From assembly GCA_014763515.1 (NCBI GenBank), contig JACXVH010000072.1, positions 1 through 6,861 of the forward strand: 6,861 nt of DNA, written 5' to 3'. Under the pieces are notes generated by a model, which did not search any database, was not told the origin of the DNA, and saw only the letters and a list, made by a program, of their open reading frames with translations. Of the stretch, positions 1-6,305 are shown one piece after another. The stretch is from Flavobacteriaceae bacterium (GTDB lineage Bacteria > Bacteroidota > Bacteroidia > Flavobacteriales > Flavobacteriaceae). Numbering within the stretch: the first letter of the stretch is position 1; every line of letters starts with the position of its first letter. The position numbers were made by a program, and so were the translations under genes.

Positions 1-330
1 AGAAATTTCTGCTACTCGGCTTACATTTTGAGATACTTCTAAAGTTCTAATTTCTTGTTCAACATTAATACCATTTAAAAACATTTCTGCAAAACCTAAA
101 GTCTCGTTGAAATGAAATTTTAATTGTACTTCGTTTAAATGATTTATTAAAGAATCTTTATCTATGGTGTTTTCGGTTACCCAATTGTTTTGCATAGCAA
201 AATAAGTAACTGCTCTATACATTGCTCCTGTGTCTACATAAACATAACCAAGCTGTTTTGCCAATTGTTTTGCCAATGTACTTTTACCAGTTGATGAAAA
301 ACCATCTATTGCTATTGTAATTCTTTTCAT
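1..330 (-). CDS. cmk: Cytidylate kinase (CMP/dCMP kinase), N-terminal half; cut by window edge
   Basis: This cytoplasmic enzyme transfers phosphate from ATP to CMP or dCMP, supplying CDP/dCDP for nucleic acid and phospholipid synthesis. The visible 110 residues begin MKRITIAIDGFSSTGKST. They contain the P-loop (Walker A) GFSSTGKS at residues 10-17, with Lys16 and Ser17 as phosphate-binding residues. DTGAMYRA at 33-40 is the CMP-kinase signature close to the nucleoside monophosphate site. IRTLEVSQNVSRVAEIS at the end matches the conserved 'EIRT..V...VS.VA' segment of the NMP-binding domain. Family members are usually about 220-230 residues, so roughly the C-terminal half (LID region and distal helices) lies beyond position 1. 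The ATG at 330 gives the normal family N-terminus directly before the P-loop strand. The gene lies 31 bp downstream of porQ in the same direction with no terminator visible between them, so co-transcription is likely. The family assignment is secure from sequence; the operon is inferred. Confidence 0.94.
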   Translation of the reverse strand, partial: MKRITIAIDGFSSTGKSTLAKQLAKQLGYVYVDTGAMYRAVTYFAMQNNWVTENTIDKDSLINHLNEVQLKFHFNETLGFAEMFLNGINVEQEIRTLEVSQNVSRVAEIS

Positions 331-361
331 TTATAAATGTATATGTATTTTGCTATTTAGT

Positions 362-1381
362 TTATTCTAAATTAATCATTAAACCAAATAAACTTGTATT
401 AGCTGCAACAGTGTATCTAGAATAAGAATAATTAAATCGAACTTTTCCAAATCGAAGACCAAAACCAGCTGATATTCCTGAAAAATTTCTTTGATCTATA
501 ATTCTAAGTTCTTCTCCTCTTCTAAAATTATATCCTAAACGAATATTAAATCCTTTTTCAGGAAATAATTCAGCGCCAACAATCACGTGACGTAAAGCAT
601 TGTTAAAGAAAGATACTTTTTCTTCCTCTTTATTACCATCTAAAGTTTCCTGGGCTCTATTTGGGTTTGAAAAAGCAATATTCCATTGTTGAAGATTTTC
701 TAAAGTTAGATGCCAACGAATAGGAACATGTTCCATTAGTTGTGAAATTCCTGCATCTATAGCTAAAGGTAATTTCTCGTTTGTGTTATCATAAGGTTTT
801 ATTTGAAATCCTAAATTTCTAACACTTAAACCTATATTAATATCATTTCTATCATCAATATAAAGAAAACCTAAATCGGTAGCAGCTCCCCAAGAATTAT
901 AACTTTCTAAAGTAGATGAAATTAATTTTACATTGGCACCCACATAAAAATCAGTCCAAGGAATATTATAAGCATAACCAAATGATAAAGCAGCTTCGCT
1001 TCCTGTAAAATTTGAAGTAGCATTTCCTAATTCATCATATCCTTCAAAAGTTCCATAATTTACATACTGAACAGAGGTGTGAAAAGTTTGTACATGACGG
1101 TCCCAAGTATAAGCATAAGCACCACTTCCATAAGAAACTTCTCCATAATAACTTCCATAATTTACGGCAAGTTGGTTATGCATTTTTCCATTAATTGTTG
1201 CGGGGTTATAAATTGCTTGATTTACATCATAATCAACCACTGTAACAGTTTTTCCGCCTAAAGCAGCTTGACGCGGGGATGGAGTTAAATTTAAAAACTG
1301 ATAAACATACTTTCCTCCTATTTGTGCATAGTTTGAGATCGTAATTAATAAAAAAAATAAAATCAGTTTTCTTTTCAGCAT
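362..1381 (-). CDS. porQ: Type IX secretion system outer-membrane protein PorQ
   Basis: PorQ is an outer-membrane component of the Bacteroidota type IX secretion system. In Porphyromonas gingivalis it belongs with PorU, PorV and PorZ to the attachment complex, which cleaves the C-terminal signal of secreted cargo and anchors it at the surface. The protein has 339 residues, the usual family size. It starts with a signal peptide: MLKRK, a hydrophobic core at about 6-16, and a probable cut after Ala19 in NYAQ. The mature start GGKYVYQFLNLTPSPRQAALGG (22-43) and NPATINGKMHNQLAVNYG (59-76) are the typical PorQ/PorV-like opening. The remainder alternates short aromatic/glycine-rich strands (for example NYGSYYGEVSYGSGAYAY, FGYAYNIPWTDFYVGANVKL and the C-terminal GFGLRFGKVRFNYSYSRYT), as expected of an outer-membrane beta-barrel. 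The start lies 95 bp downstream of lon, with the lon terminator in the gap. cmk follows 31 bp later. A PorV-type barrel is the alternative, but the overall match is to PorQ. Confidence 0.9.
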   Translation of the reverse strand: MLKRKLILFFLLITISNYAQIGGKYVYQFLNLTPSPRQAALGGKTVTVVDYDVNQAIYNPATINGKMHNQLAVNYGSYYGEVSYGSGAYAYTWDRHVQTFHTSVQYVNYGTFEGYDELGNATSNFTGSEAALSFGYAYNIPWTDFYVGANVKLISSTLESYNSWGAATDLGFLYIDDRNDINIGLSVRNLGFQIKPYDNTNEKLPLAIDAGISQLMEHVPIRWHLTLENLQQWNIAFSNPNRAQETLDGNKEEEKVSFFNNALRHVIVGAELFPEKGFNIRLGYNFRRGEELRIIDQRNFSGISAGFGLRFGKVRFNYSYSRYTVAANTSLFGLMINLE

Positions 1382-1409
1382 TTGTTTGTTTTAATACTAA
1401 ACGTAAATG

Positions 1410-1443
1410 CGAAGATAAAATTATATCAAGATATAAAAAACAA
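1410..1443 (-). promoter_or_regulatory. Candidate promoter of porQ-cmk
   Basis: Read on the minus strand, TATCTTCG (1417-1410) resembles the Bacteroidota -7 element TAnnTTTG with one mismatch. A TTG at 1443-1441 lies 23 bases upstream, the upper limit of the TTG-N17-23 spacing described for Flavobacterium. The ATG of porQ follows 28 bases after the -7 box. The TTG overlaps the last bases of the lon terminator stem, so if real the promoter and terminator are interleaved. The spacer contains a palindrome (1421-1436). This is a weak match, proposed mainly because the preceding terminator makes a separate porQ promoter necessary. Confidence 0.32.
1421..1436. repeat. Short palindrome in the lon-porQ gap (possible operator)
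   Basis: TTATATC-aa-GATATAA forms perfect 7-bp arms around a 2-bp centre. It falls between the two elements of the proposed porQ promoter, where a dimeric repressor or activator could bind. Its two-base loop is too tight for a good RNA hairpin, which favours a DNA-level site over an RNA structure. In DNA this AT-rich such a palindrome could arise by chance, and no specific regulator is suggested by the sequence. Confidence 0.3.
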
Positions 1444-1471
1444 AATCCGATTATTTTACTAATCGGATTTT
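1435..1471 (-). terminator. Rho-independent terminator of lon
   Basis: A perfect 12-bp stem (arms 1442-1453 and 1460-1471, AAAATCCGATTA pairing with TAATCGGATTTT) encloses a 6-base loop. On the minus strand it is followed by G and six T (1440-1435), completing a TTTTGTTTTTT tract. It begins 5 bp after the lon stop codon, so it ends the lon transcript and insulates porQ. The A-run on the other side of the stem would let it act weakly on the plus strand too, but no plus-strand gene runs into it. Confidence 0.87.
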
Positions 1472-1476
1472 ACAAA

Positions 1477-3927
1477 TTATATTTTTTTTGGATTTTTTAC
1501 TTTTTGATTTGTAACTGCTAAATCAATTACTTCTTTCATAGTATCTACATAATGAAACGTTAATCCTTTTAAATATTCTGGTTTAATTTCATCAATGTCT
1601 CGTTTGTTTTCGGAGCACATTATAATTTCTTTAACATTTGCTCTTTTTGCAGCGAGTATTTTTTCTTTAATTCCACCAACTGGTAACACTTTTCCTCTTA
1701 GTGTAATTTCTCCTGTCATGGCTAAAGATTTTTTTACTTTCTTTTGAGTAAAGCTTGAAACCATAGAAGTTAACATGGCAATACCTGCACTTGGACCATC
1801 TTTTGGCGTTGCACCTTCTGGAACGTGGATATGAATATTATTAGATTCTAGTGTTTCCGCTTTAATTCCTAATTCTTCTGAATTCGATTTTATGTATTCC
1901 ATTGCAATAGTAACCGATTCTTTCATTACAGTTCCTAAATTTCCTGTCATGGTCATATTCCCTTTTCCTTTAGAAATTGTTGATTCTATGAATAAAATAT
2001 CTCCACCTACAGAAGTCCACGCTAATCCAGTAACTACTCCAGCTGTATCGTTATTTTCATATTTATCACGCTCTAATCTTGGCGCTTTTAATACTTCAAG
2101 AATATCTTCATCGGTAACTTTAACATTATAAGATTCTTCCATTGCAATAGATTTTGCTGCATGACGAACCATTTGAGCTATTTTCTTTTCTAAAGATCTT
2201 ACACCTGACTCTCTTGTATATCCTGTAACAATTTTTTCAATTTGCTTTTTACCAATAATTAAATCAGTTTCTTTTAAACCGTGTTCTTTTAATTGTTTTG
2301 GTAACAAATGTTTTTTAGCAATCTCAACTTTTTCTTCAATTGTATAACCCGACATGTTGATAATTTCCATTCTATCTTTTAAAGCTGGTTGAATGGTTGA
2401 TAAACTATTTGAAGTAGCAATAAACATTACTTTAGATAAATCGTAACCAATTTCTAGAAAATTATCATAAAACTCGGCATTTTGTTCAGGATCCAAAACT
2501 TCTAATAACGCAGATGATGGATCGCCATTATGACTAGAAGAAAGTTTATCAATTTCATCCAGTACAAAAACAGGATTCGAAGTTTTTGCTTTTTTAATAT
2601 TTTGAAGAATTCTTCCTGGCATTGCACCAATGTAGGTTTTACGATGACCTCTAATTTCGGCTTCATCACGTAAACCACCAAGTGACATGCGAACATATTC
2701 TCTACCTAAAGCTTCTGCAATAGATTTACCAATAGAAGTTTTACCTACACCTGGAGGACCATATAAACATAAGATTGGAGATTTCATATCCTTTCTTAGT
2801 TTAAGCACTGCTAAATGCTCAATGATACGTTTTTTTACATCTTCTAATCCGTAATGATCTCTATCTAAAATCTTTTGTGCTCTTTTTAAATCAAAATTAT
2901 CATGTGTAAATTCACCCCAAGGTAATTCTAAAAATAATTCTAAATAATTTCTTTGAATACCAAAATCTGGAGAATTAGGATTTGTTCGCTGTAATTTTGA
3001 AACTTCTTTTTCGAAATGTTTCGCAATTTTATCATCCCATTTTTTGGATTTTGCTTTATTTCTCATTTCTTCAATTTCAGCTTCATGTGAAACTCCACCC
3101 AATTCTTCTTGGATAGTTTTCATTTGTTGCTGTAAGAAATATTCACGTTGTTGTTGATCTAAATCGAAACGTACTTTAGATTGAATATCATTCTTTAATT
3201 CTAATTTTTGAAGTTCTAGATTCATGAAACGTAAAGTTTCTAAAGCTCGTTCTTTTAGATTGTGAATAGATAATAAACCTTGCTTTTCTTTTACAAAAAG
3301 GTTCATATTTGAAGAAACAAAGTTTACCAAAAAAGGTTTACTTTCAATATTTTTAATAGCGAAAGTTGCTTCTGTTGGAATATTTGGACTTTCCTTAATA
3401 ATATCAATAGCTAAATCTTTGATAGATTCTATTATTGTATCAAATTCTTGGTCGTCTTTTTCTGGTCTTTCTTCAGGAACTTCTTTTATTGTTGCCTTAA
3501 AATAAGGCTCACTTTGTGTGATTTGATCTATTTCAAAACGTTTTTTTCCTTGTAAGATTACAGTAGTATTTCCATCGGGCATTTTTAATACTCGAATAAT
3601 TCTAGCTACTGTACCAATATGATAAATATCGTTAGCTGTTGGTTCTTCAACAGATTCGTCTTTTTGTGCAACAACTCCAATTACTTTTCCGGAAGCATTA
3701 GCATCATTTATTAATTTAATTGATTTATCGCGGCCTGCGGTAATCGGAATAACAACTCCAGGAAAAAGTACAGTATTTCTTAAAGGAAGAATAGGTAAAT
3801 CGTTTGGTAACAATTCGTTATTCATTTCTTCTTCATCCTCTGGAGTCATTAACGGAATTAATTCCGCATCTTCATTCATTTCTTGAAGTGACAAATTGTC
3901 AAAGGTTATAATTTTCGAACTTGGCAT
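1477..3927 (-). CDS. lon: ATP-dependent serine protease Lon (endopeptidase La)
   Basis: Lon is a cytoplasmic hexameric AAA+ protease that unfolds and degrades damaged proteins and short-lived regulators. Starting at the ATG at 3927 it has 816 residues, the normal size of flavobacterial Lon. An acidic N-terminal tail (MPSSKIITFDNLSLQEMNED) leads into the LON substrate-binding domain from about residue 44 (DLPILPLRNTVLFPG) to about 240. A charged, glutamine-rich helical region follows (DLDQQQREYFLQQQMKTIQEELG). The ATPase domain has Walker A GPPGVGKT at 390-397 and Walker B DEID at 457-460. The C-terminal protease domain carries the Ser-Lys dyad: Ser713 in DGPSAGIAM and Lys756 in GGIKEK, in the same spacing as Ser679/Lys722 of E. 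coli Lon. All key residues are present. The frame can be extended upstream only to an in-frame TTG (3960) or ATG (3945). The ATG at 3927 is preferred because it aligns with related Lon starts and follows an A/T-rich leader (TATAAAAAT). A strong terminator lies just after the stop. Confidence 0.96.
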   Translation of the reverse strand: MPSSKIITFDNLSLQEMNEDAELIPLMTPEDEEEMNNELLPNDLPILPLRNTVLFPGVVIPITAGRDKSIKLINDANASGKVIGVVAQKDESVEEPTANDIYHIGTVARIIRVLKMPDGNTTVILQGKKRFEIDQITQSEPYFKATIKEVPEERPEKDDQEFDTIIESIKDLAIDIIKESPNIPTEATFAIKNIESKPFLVNFVSSNMNLFVKEKQGLLSIHNLKERALETLRFMNLELQKLELKNDIQSKVRFDLDQQQREYFLQQQMKTIQEELGGVSHEAEIEEMRNKAKSKKWDDKIAKHFEKEVSKLQRTNPNSPDFGIQRNYLELFLELPWGEFTHDNFDLKRAQKILDRDHYGLEDVKKRIIEHLAVLKLRKDMKSPILCLYGPPGVGKTSIGKSIAEALGREYVRMSLGGLRDEAEIRGHRKTYIGAMPGRILQNIKKAKTSNPVFVLDEIDKLSSSHNGDPSSALLEVLDPEQNAEFYDNFLEIGYDLSKVMFIATSNSLSTIQPALKDRMEIINMSGYTIEEKVEIAKKHLLPKQLKEHGLKETDLIIGKKQIEKIVTGYTRESGVRSLEKKIAQMVRHAAKSIAMEESYNVKVTDEDILEVLKAPRLERDKYENNDTAGVVTGLAWTSVGGDILFIESTISKGKGNMTMTGNLGTVMKESVTIAMEYIKSNSEELGIKAETLESNNIHIHVPEGATPKDGPSAGIAMLTSMVSSFTQKKVKKSLAMTGEITLRGKVLPVGGIKEKILAAKRANVKEIIMCSENKRDIDEIKPEYLKGLTFHYVDTMKEVIDLAVTNQKVKNPKKI

Positions 3928-4015
3928 ATTTTTATATAAAGTCATTTTGTCATTAAACAAAAAGCTATCTTCAAGGTAAAATCTATATTTATTTATAAAT
4001 TAACCATTTAGAATG

Positions 4016-4042
4016 CTTATTAAAATTGATACTTTTAATAAG
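4016..4042. repeat. Inverted repeat between the transporter gene and lon
   Basis: CTTATTAAAA (4016-4025) and TTTTAATAAG (4033-4042) form a perfect 10-bp stem with a 7-base loop. It lies 28 bp after the transporter stop and about 90 bp before the lon start, inside a 143-bp gap. It has only one G-C pair and no T-run after it on the minus strand, so it is a poor intrinsic terminator. It could be a weak terminator or mRNA 3'-end stabiliser for the transporter, or a protein-binding site upstream of lon. The rest of the gap holds only a weak -7-like box (TAGCTTTT, 3967-3960) without a matching upstream TTG, so I do not call a lon promoter. Confidence 0.45.
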
Positions 4043-4070
4043 TCAACATTTATGCCATAAAGTAAAAAAA

Positions 4071-5363
4071 TTAATTTTCCTCTTTTGGAACTCTTAATAA
4101 TAAGAAGAAACCGACGATGAAAAATAAGGTTAAAAAAACGATAGAATTTCTCATAGAACCTGTTAATTGATCTATAAAACCATATAATAACATACCAATA
4201 ACAATTCCTATTTTTTCGGCTACATCATAAAAACTAAAAAAGGAAGTAGTATCTTGGGTATCAGGCAACAACTTAGAATAAGTTGAACGTGATAAAGATT
4301 GGATTCCTCCCATAACTAAACCAACGAATCCAGCAGTTATATAAAATTGAACAGGTTCGACAATAAAATAAGCACAAATGCAAATGATAGCCCAAATTCC
4401 ATTGATAATTAATAGAGCTTTTATGTTTCCTATTTTTTCAGATAAATATGATGTTAAAATTGCTCCAAGAACTGCAACTAATTGAATCACTAAAATACTG
4501 ATAATTAAACCAGTTGTTTTTTCAGAATCGGTTTTCCAATTAATTTCTTGTTCTCCAAAATAAGTTGCTACTAACATCACCGTTTGAACTGCCATTGAGT
4601 AAACAAAAAAAGCAATTAAATATCGTTTTAATATAATTCTTTCTAAAAGTTGTTTTTGAACTTTCAATAATTCTTTAAAACCATTAAAAAGAACATGATG
4701 CGAAATTTTATTTGAACTTTTGTTTCCAATTGGTAAATAATAAAAGGTGTATTGACTAAATAAAAGCCACCATATTCCTGTTAGTAAAAAAGACAAACGC
4801 ATTGCTTCTAATGCAGCTTCTCCTTCATTTTGCAATACAATGAACAAACATATTAGTAATAAAATAACACTACCTATATAACCTAGAGAATATCCTTTTG
4901 CACTTAATTTATCTTGTTGTTCGCTGTAAGCAATATCTGGCAAGTATGAATTATAAAATACTAAACTTCCCCAAAAACCAACTAATCCTGTATAAAAACA
5001 TAAAATTCCAAAATAAATATTCTCTTTAGTAAACCAATACATTCCTATACAAGACAATGCTCCTAGATAACAGAAGAATTGCATAAAACGTTTTTTATTT
5101 CCCACAAAATCTGCAATTCCAGATAACAATGGTGAGAGAAAAGCAACCGTCAAGAAAGCAAATGCTGTAACAAAACTGATTAAAGCAGTACTTTTAAAAG
5201 TGTAACCTAAAAAATCTAAATAGGGATTTTCTTTTGGAAATAAAAATCCAAAATATAATGGAAAAATTGCTGAAGAAATTACTAACGAATAAACAGAATT
5301 TGCCCAATCGTAAAATGCCCATGCATTTCTAAGTTTTAAACTACCTTTTTCTAGTTTTCTCAT
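4071..5363 (-). CDS. UMF1-family MFS transporter (Atg22-like)
   Basis: This is a polytopic inner-membrane protein of the major facilitator superfamily, in the branch related to the yeast vacuolar amino-acid effluxer Atg22 (UMF1 family). The bacterial substrate is generally unknown, and export of amino acids or other small molecules is only inferred. Its 430 residues contain about 12 hydrophobic segments, near 24-42, 59-82, 93-110, 114-136, 158-178, 190-208, 248-268, 284-305, 314-333, 337-356, 381-399 and 406-424. Family hallmarks are AWAFYDWANS at 14-23 just before the first helix, the basic loop GNKKR at 88-92 between helices 2 and 3, NSYLPDIA at 138-145, GGIQSLSRSTYSKLLP at 352-367 and FFSFYDVAEKIG at 375-386. 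A long charged cytoplasmic loop (about 211-247) separates the two six-helix halves. The ATG at 5363 gives the usual short N-terminus (MRKLEKGSLKLRNAWAFYDW). The start lies only 7 bases beyond the terminator T-run of the preceding gene, an odd arrangement. Confidence 0.9.
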   Translation of the reverse strand: MRKLEKGSLKLRNAWAFYDWANSVYSLVISSAIFPLYFGFLFPKENPYLDFLGYTFKSTALISFVTAFAFLTVAFLSPLLSGIADFVGNKKRFMQFFCYLGALSCIGMYWFTKENIYFGILCFYTGLVGFWGSLVFYNSYLPDIAYSEQQDKLSAKGYSLGYIGSVILLLICLFIVLQNEGEAALEAMRLSFLLTGIWWLLFSQYTFYYLPIGNKSSNKISHHVLFNGFKELLKVQKQLLERIILKRYLIAFFVYSMAVQTVMLVATYFGEQEINWKTDSEKTTGLIISILVIQLVAVLGAILTSYLSEKIGNIKALLIINGIWAIICICAYFIVEPVQFYITAGFVGLVMGGIQSLSRSTYSKLLPDTQDTTSFFSFYDVAEKIGIVIGMLLYGFIDQLTGSMRNSIVFLTLFFIVGFFLLLRVPKEEN

Positions 5364-5370
5364 AATTTTT

Positions 5371-5399
5371 AAAAAAAATCCCGACTAATATCGGGATTT
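5371..5399 (-). terminator. Rho-independent terminator after the M48 protease gene
   Basis: A perfect 9-bp stem (arms 5376-5384 and 5391-5399, AAATCCCGA pairing with TCGGGATTT) has four consecutive G-C pairs and a 6-base loop. On the minus strand it runs straight into a tract of eight T (5378-5371). It lies 18 bp after the protease stop codon. The transporter ATG (5363) follows the T-run after only 7 bases, so the structure also occupies what would be the leader of that gene. It could act as an attenuator if transcription reads through. Confidence 0.87.
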
Positions 5400-5417
5400 G
5401 TATTTAAATTAAAAATT

Positions 5418-6233
5418 TTATTTAAAGGTAACTCCAAATTTTGCGGCTTCTTTCTTGGCTCCCGGTACAAGAGCAGTTAATTCTTTTATTCTTGTCGCAT
5501 TACTAGGGTGTGTACTTAAAATTTCTGGTGGAGCTTGTCCTCCTAAAGCAGACATTCTCTCCCATAATGCTACAGCATTTTCAGGGTTATAACCAGCTAT
5601 TGCCATTAACGTTAAACCTATCATATCTGCTTCACTTTCATGACTTCTAGAAAAAGGTAACATTCCACCAATGTTTGAACCTACACCATAAGCTTGCATT
5701 ATCATTGCCTGAGTTTCAGGACTTTTATTACCAACAGCAATTTGTGTACCTACTGCTCCCAATTGTTGTAGTAAACCAGCACTCATTCTTTGTTGTCCAT
5801 GATTAGCTAAAGCGTGTGCAACTTCATGCCCCATAACAGCTGCAATTCCTGCATCATCTTTACAAATTGGTAATATACCAGTATAAAAAACAATTTTACC
5901 TCCTGGCATACACCAAGCATTAAGCTCTTTACTTTCTACTAAGTTATATTCCCATTCATAGTCATCTAAATAACCAGCATTTCCGTTTGCACTTAAATAT
6001 CTCTCTGCAGCAGTTTTAATTTTCATACCAATAGTTGTAATTCTCTTGGCATCAGCCGTTCCTTTAATAACCTTGTTTTCGGATAAAAATTGACTATATT
6101 GTTGGAATGAAGATGGAAAAATTTGACTATTAGGCACAAAAGCCATCGTACTTTTTCCTGTAAAAGGATTTTTAGCACATGAAACAATTAAAACAAATGC
6201 AAGCCCAATAAAAATTTTGATACTACTTTTCAT
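5418..6233 (-). CDS. M48-family zinc metalloprotease, predicted lipoprotein
   Basis: This is a predicted membrane-anchored peptidase related to the LoiP/YcaL/BepA group of M48 proteases, which act in envelope protein quality control in Gram-negative bacteria. From the ATG at 6233 it has 271 residues. A lipoprotein signal (MKSSIKIFIGLAFVLIVSC) ends in a lipobox-like LIVSC, making Cys19 the probable lipid-modified residue. The following AKNPFTGKS resembles the opening of other M48 lipoproteins. The active site is complete. HEVAH at 136-140 gives two zinc-binding histidines and catalytic Glu137. ESEAD at 199-203 supplies the third ligand, Glu199, and the conserved Asp203. STHP around His242 and the downstream NATRI match the conserved C-terminal part. 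NAWCMPGGKIVFYTGIL upstream of the zinc site is another family block. No TPR domain follows, unlike BepA, so this is the compact form. An in-frame ATG at 6284 would add 17 residues before the signal and overlap the likely promoter, so it is rejected. Substrates are unknown. Confidence 0.91.
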   Translation of the reverse strand: MKSSIKIFIGLAFVLIVSCAKNPFTGKSTMAFVPNSQIFPSSFQQYSQFLSENKVIKGTADAKRITTIGMKIKTAAERYLSANGNAGYLDDYEWEYNLVESKELNAWCMPGGKIVFYTGILPICKDDAGIAAVMGHEVAHALANHGQQRMSAGLLQQLGAVGTQIAVGNKSPETQAMIMQAYGVGSNIGGMLPFSRSHESEADMIGLTLMAIAGYNPENAVALWERMSALGGQAPPEILSTHPSNATRIKELTALVPGAKKEAAKFGVTFK

Positions 6234-6250
6234 AACTTGTATTTTTAAAG

Positions 6251-6278
6251 CAAATTTAACTAATATTATTATTACAAA
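6251..6278 (-). promoter_or_regulatory. Candidate promoter of the M48 protease gene
   Basis: On the minus strand, TAAATTTG (6258-6251) is an exact match to the Bacteroidota -7 element TAnnTTTG. A TTTG at 6278-6275 matches the -33 element but stands 16 bases upstream, slightly closer than usual. The ATG at 6233 follows 17 bases after the -7 box, implying a very short leader. The 72-bp gap is shared with the divergent hydrolase gene. That gene has only a weak -7-like TACCTTTA (6284-6291, plus strand), with no suitable upstream TTG. Confidence 0.45.
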
Positions 6279-6305
6279 CTTCATACCTTTATTAAAAAAT
6301 AATTA

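Noticed and set aside
1079..1261. Plus-strand open frame of 60 codons opposite porQ
   Set aside because: It lies wholly within porQ on the other strand, its product (rich in Ile, Ser and Thr) resembles no family, and porQ is clearly the coding strand.
1892..2131. Plus-strand open frame of 79 codons opposite lon
   Set aside because: It is antisense to the conserved protease-domain part of lon and its translation has no recognisable motif.
2502..2696. Minus-strand open frame of 64 codons inside lon in another frame
   Set aside because: It overlaps the Walker A/Walker B region of lon in a shifted frame, with no sign of a frameshift in lon and no protein motif of its own.
3960..3967. Possible lon -7 promoter element TAGCTTTT on the minus strand
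   Set aside because: It matches TAnnTTTG with one mismatch, but no TTG stands 17-23 bases upstream, and such boxes are frequent by chance in AT-rich DNA.
6234..6284. Upstream ATG (6284) extending the M48 protease by 17 residues
   Set aside because: The extension would bury the lipoprotein signal and cover an exact -7 promoter element. The ATG at 6233 gives a normal lipoprotein N-terminus.
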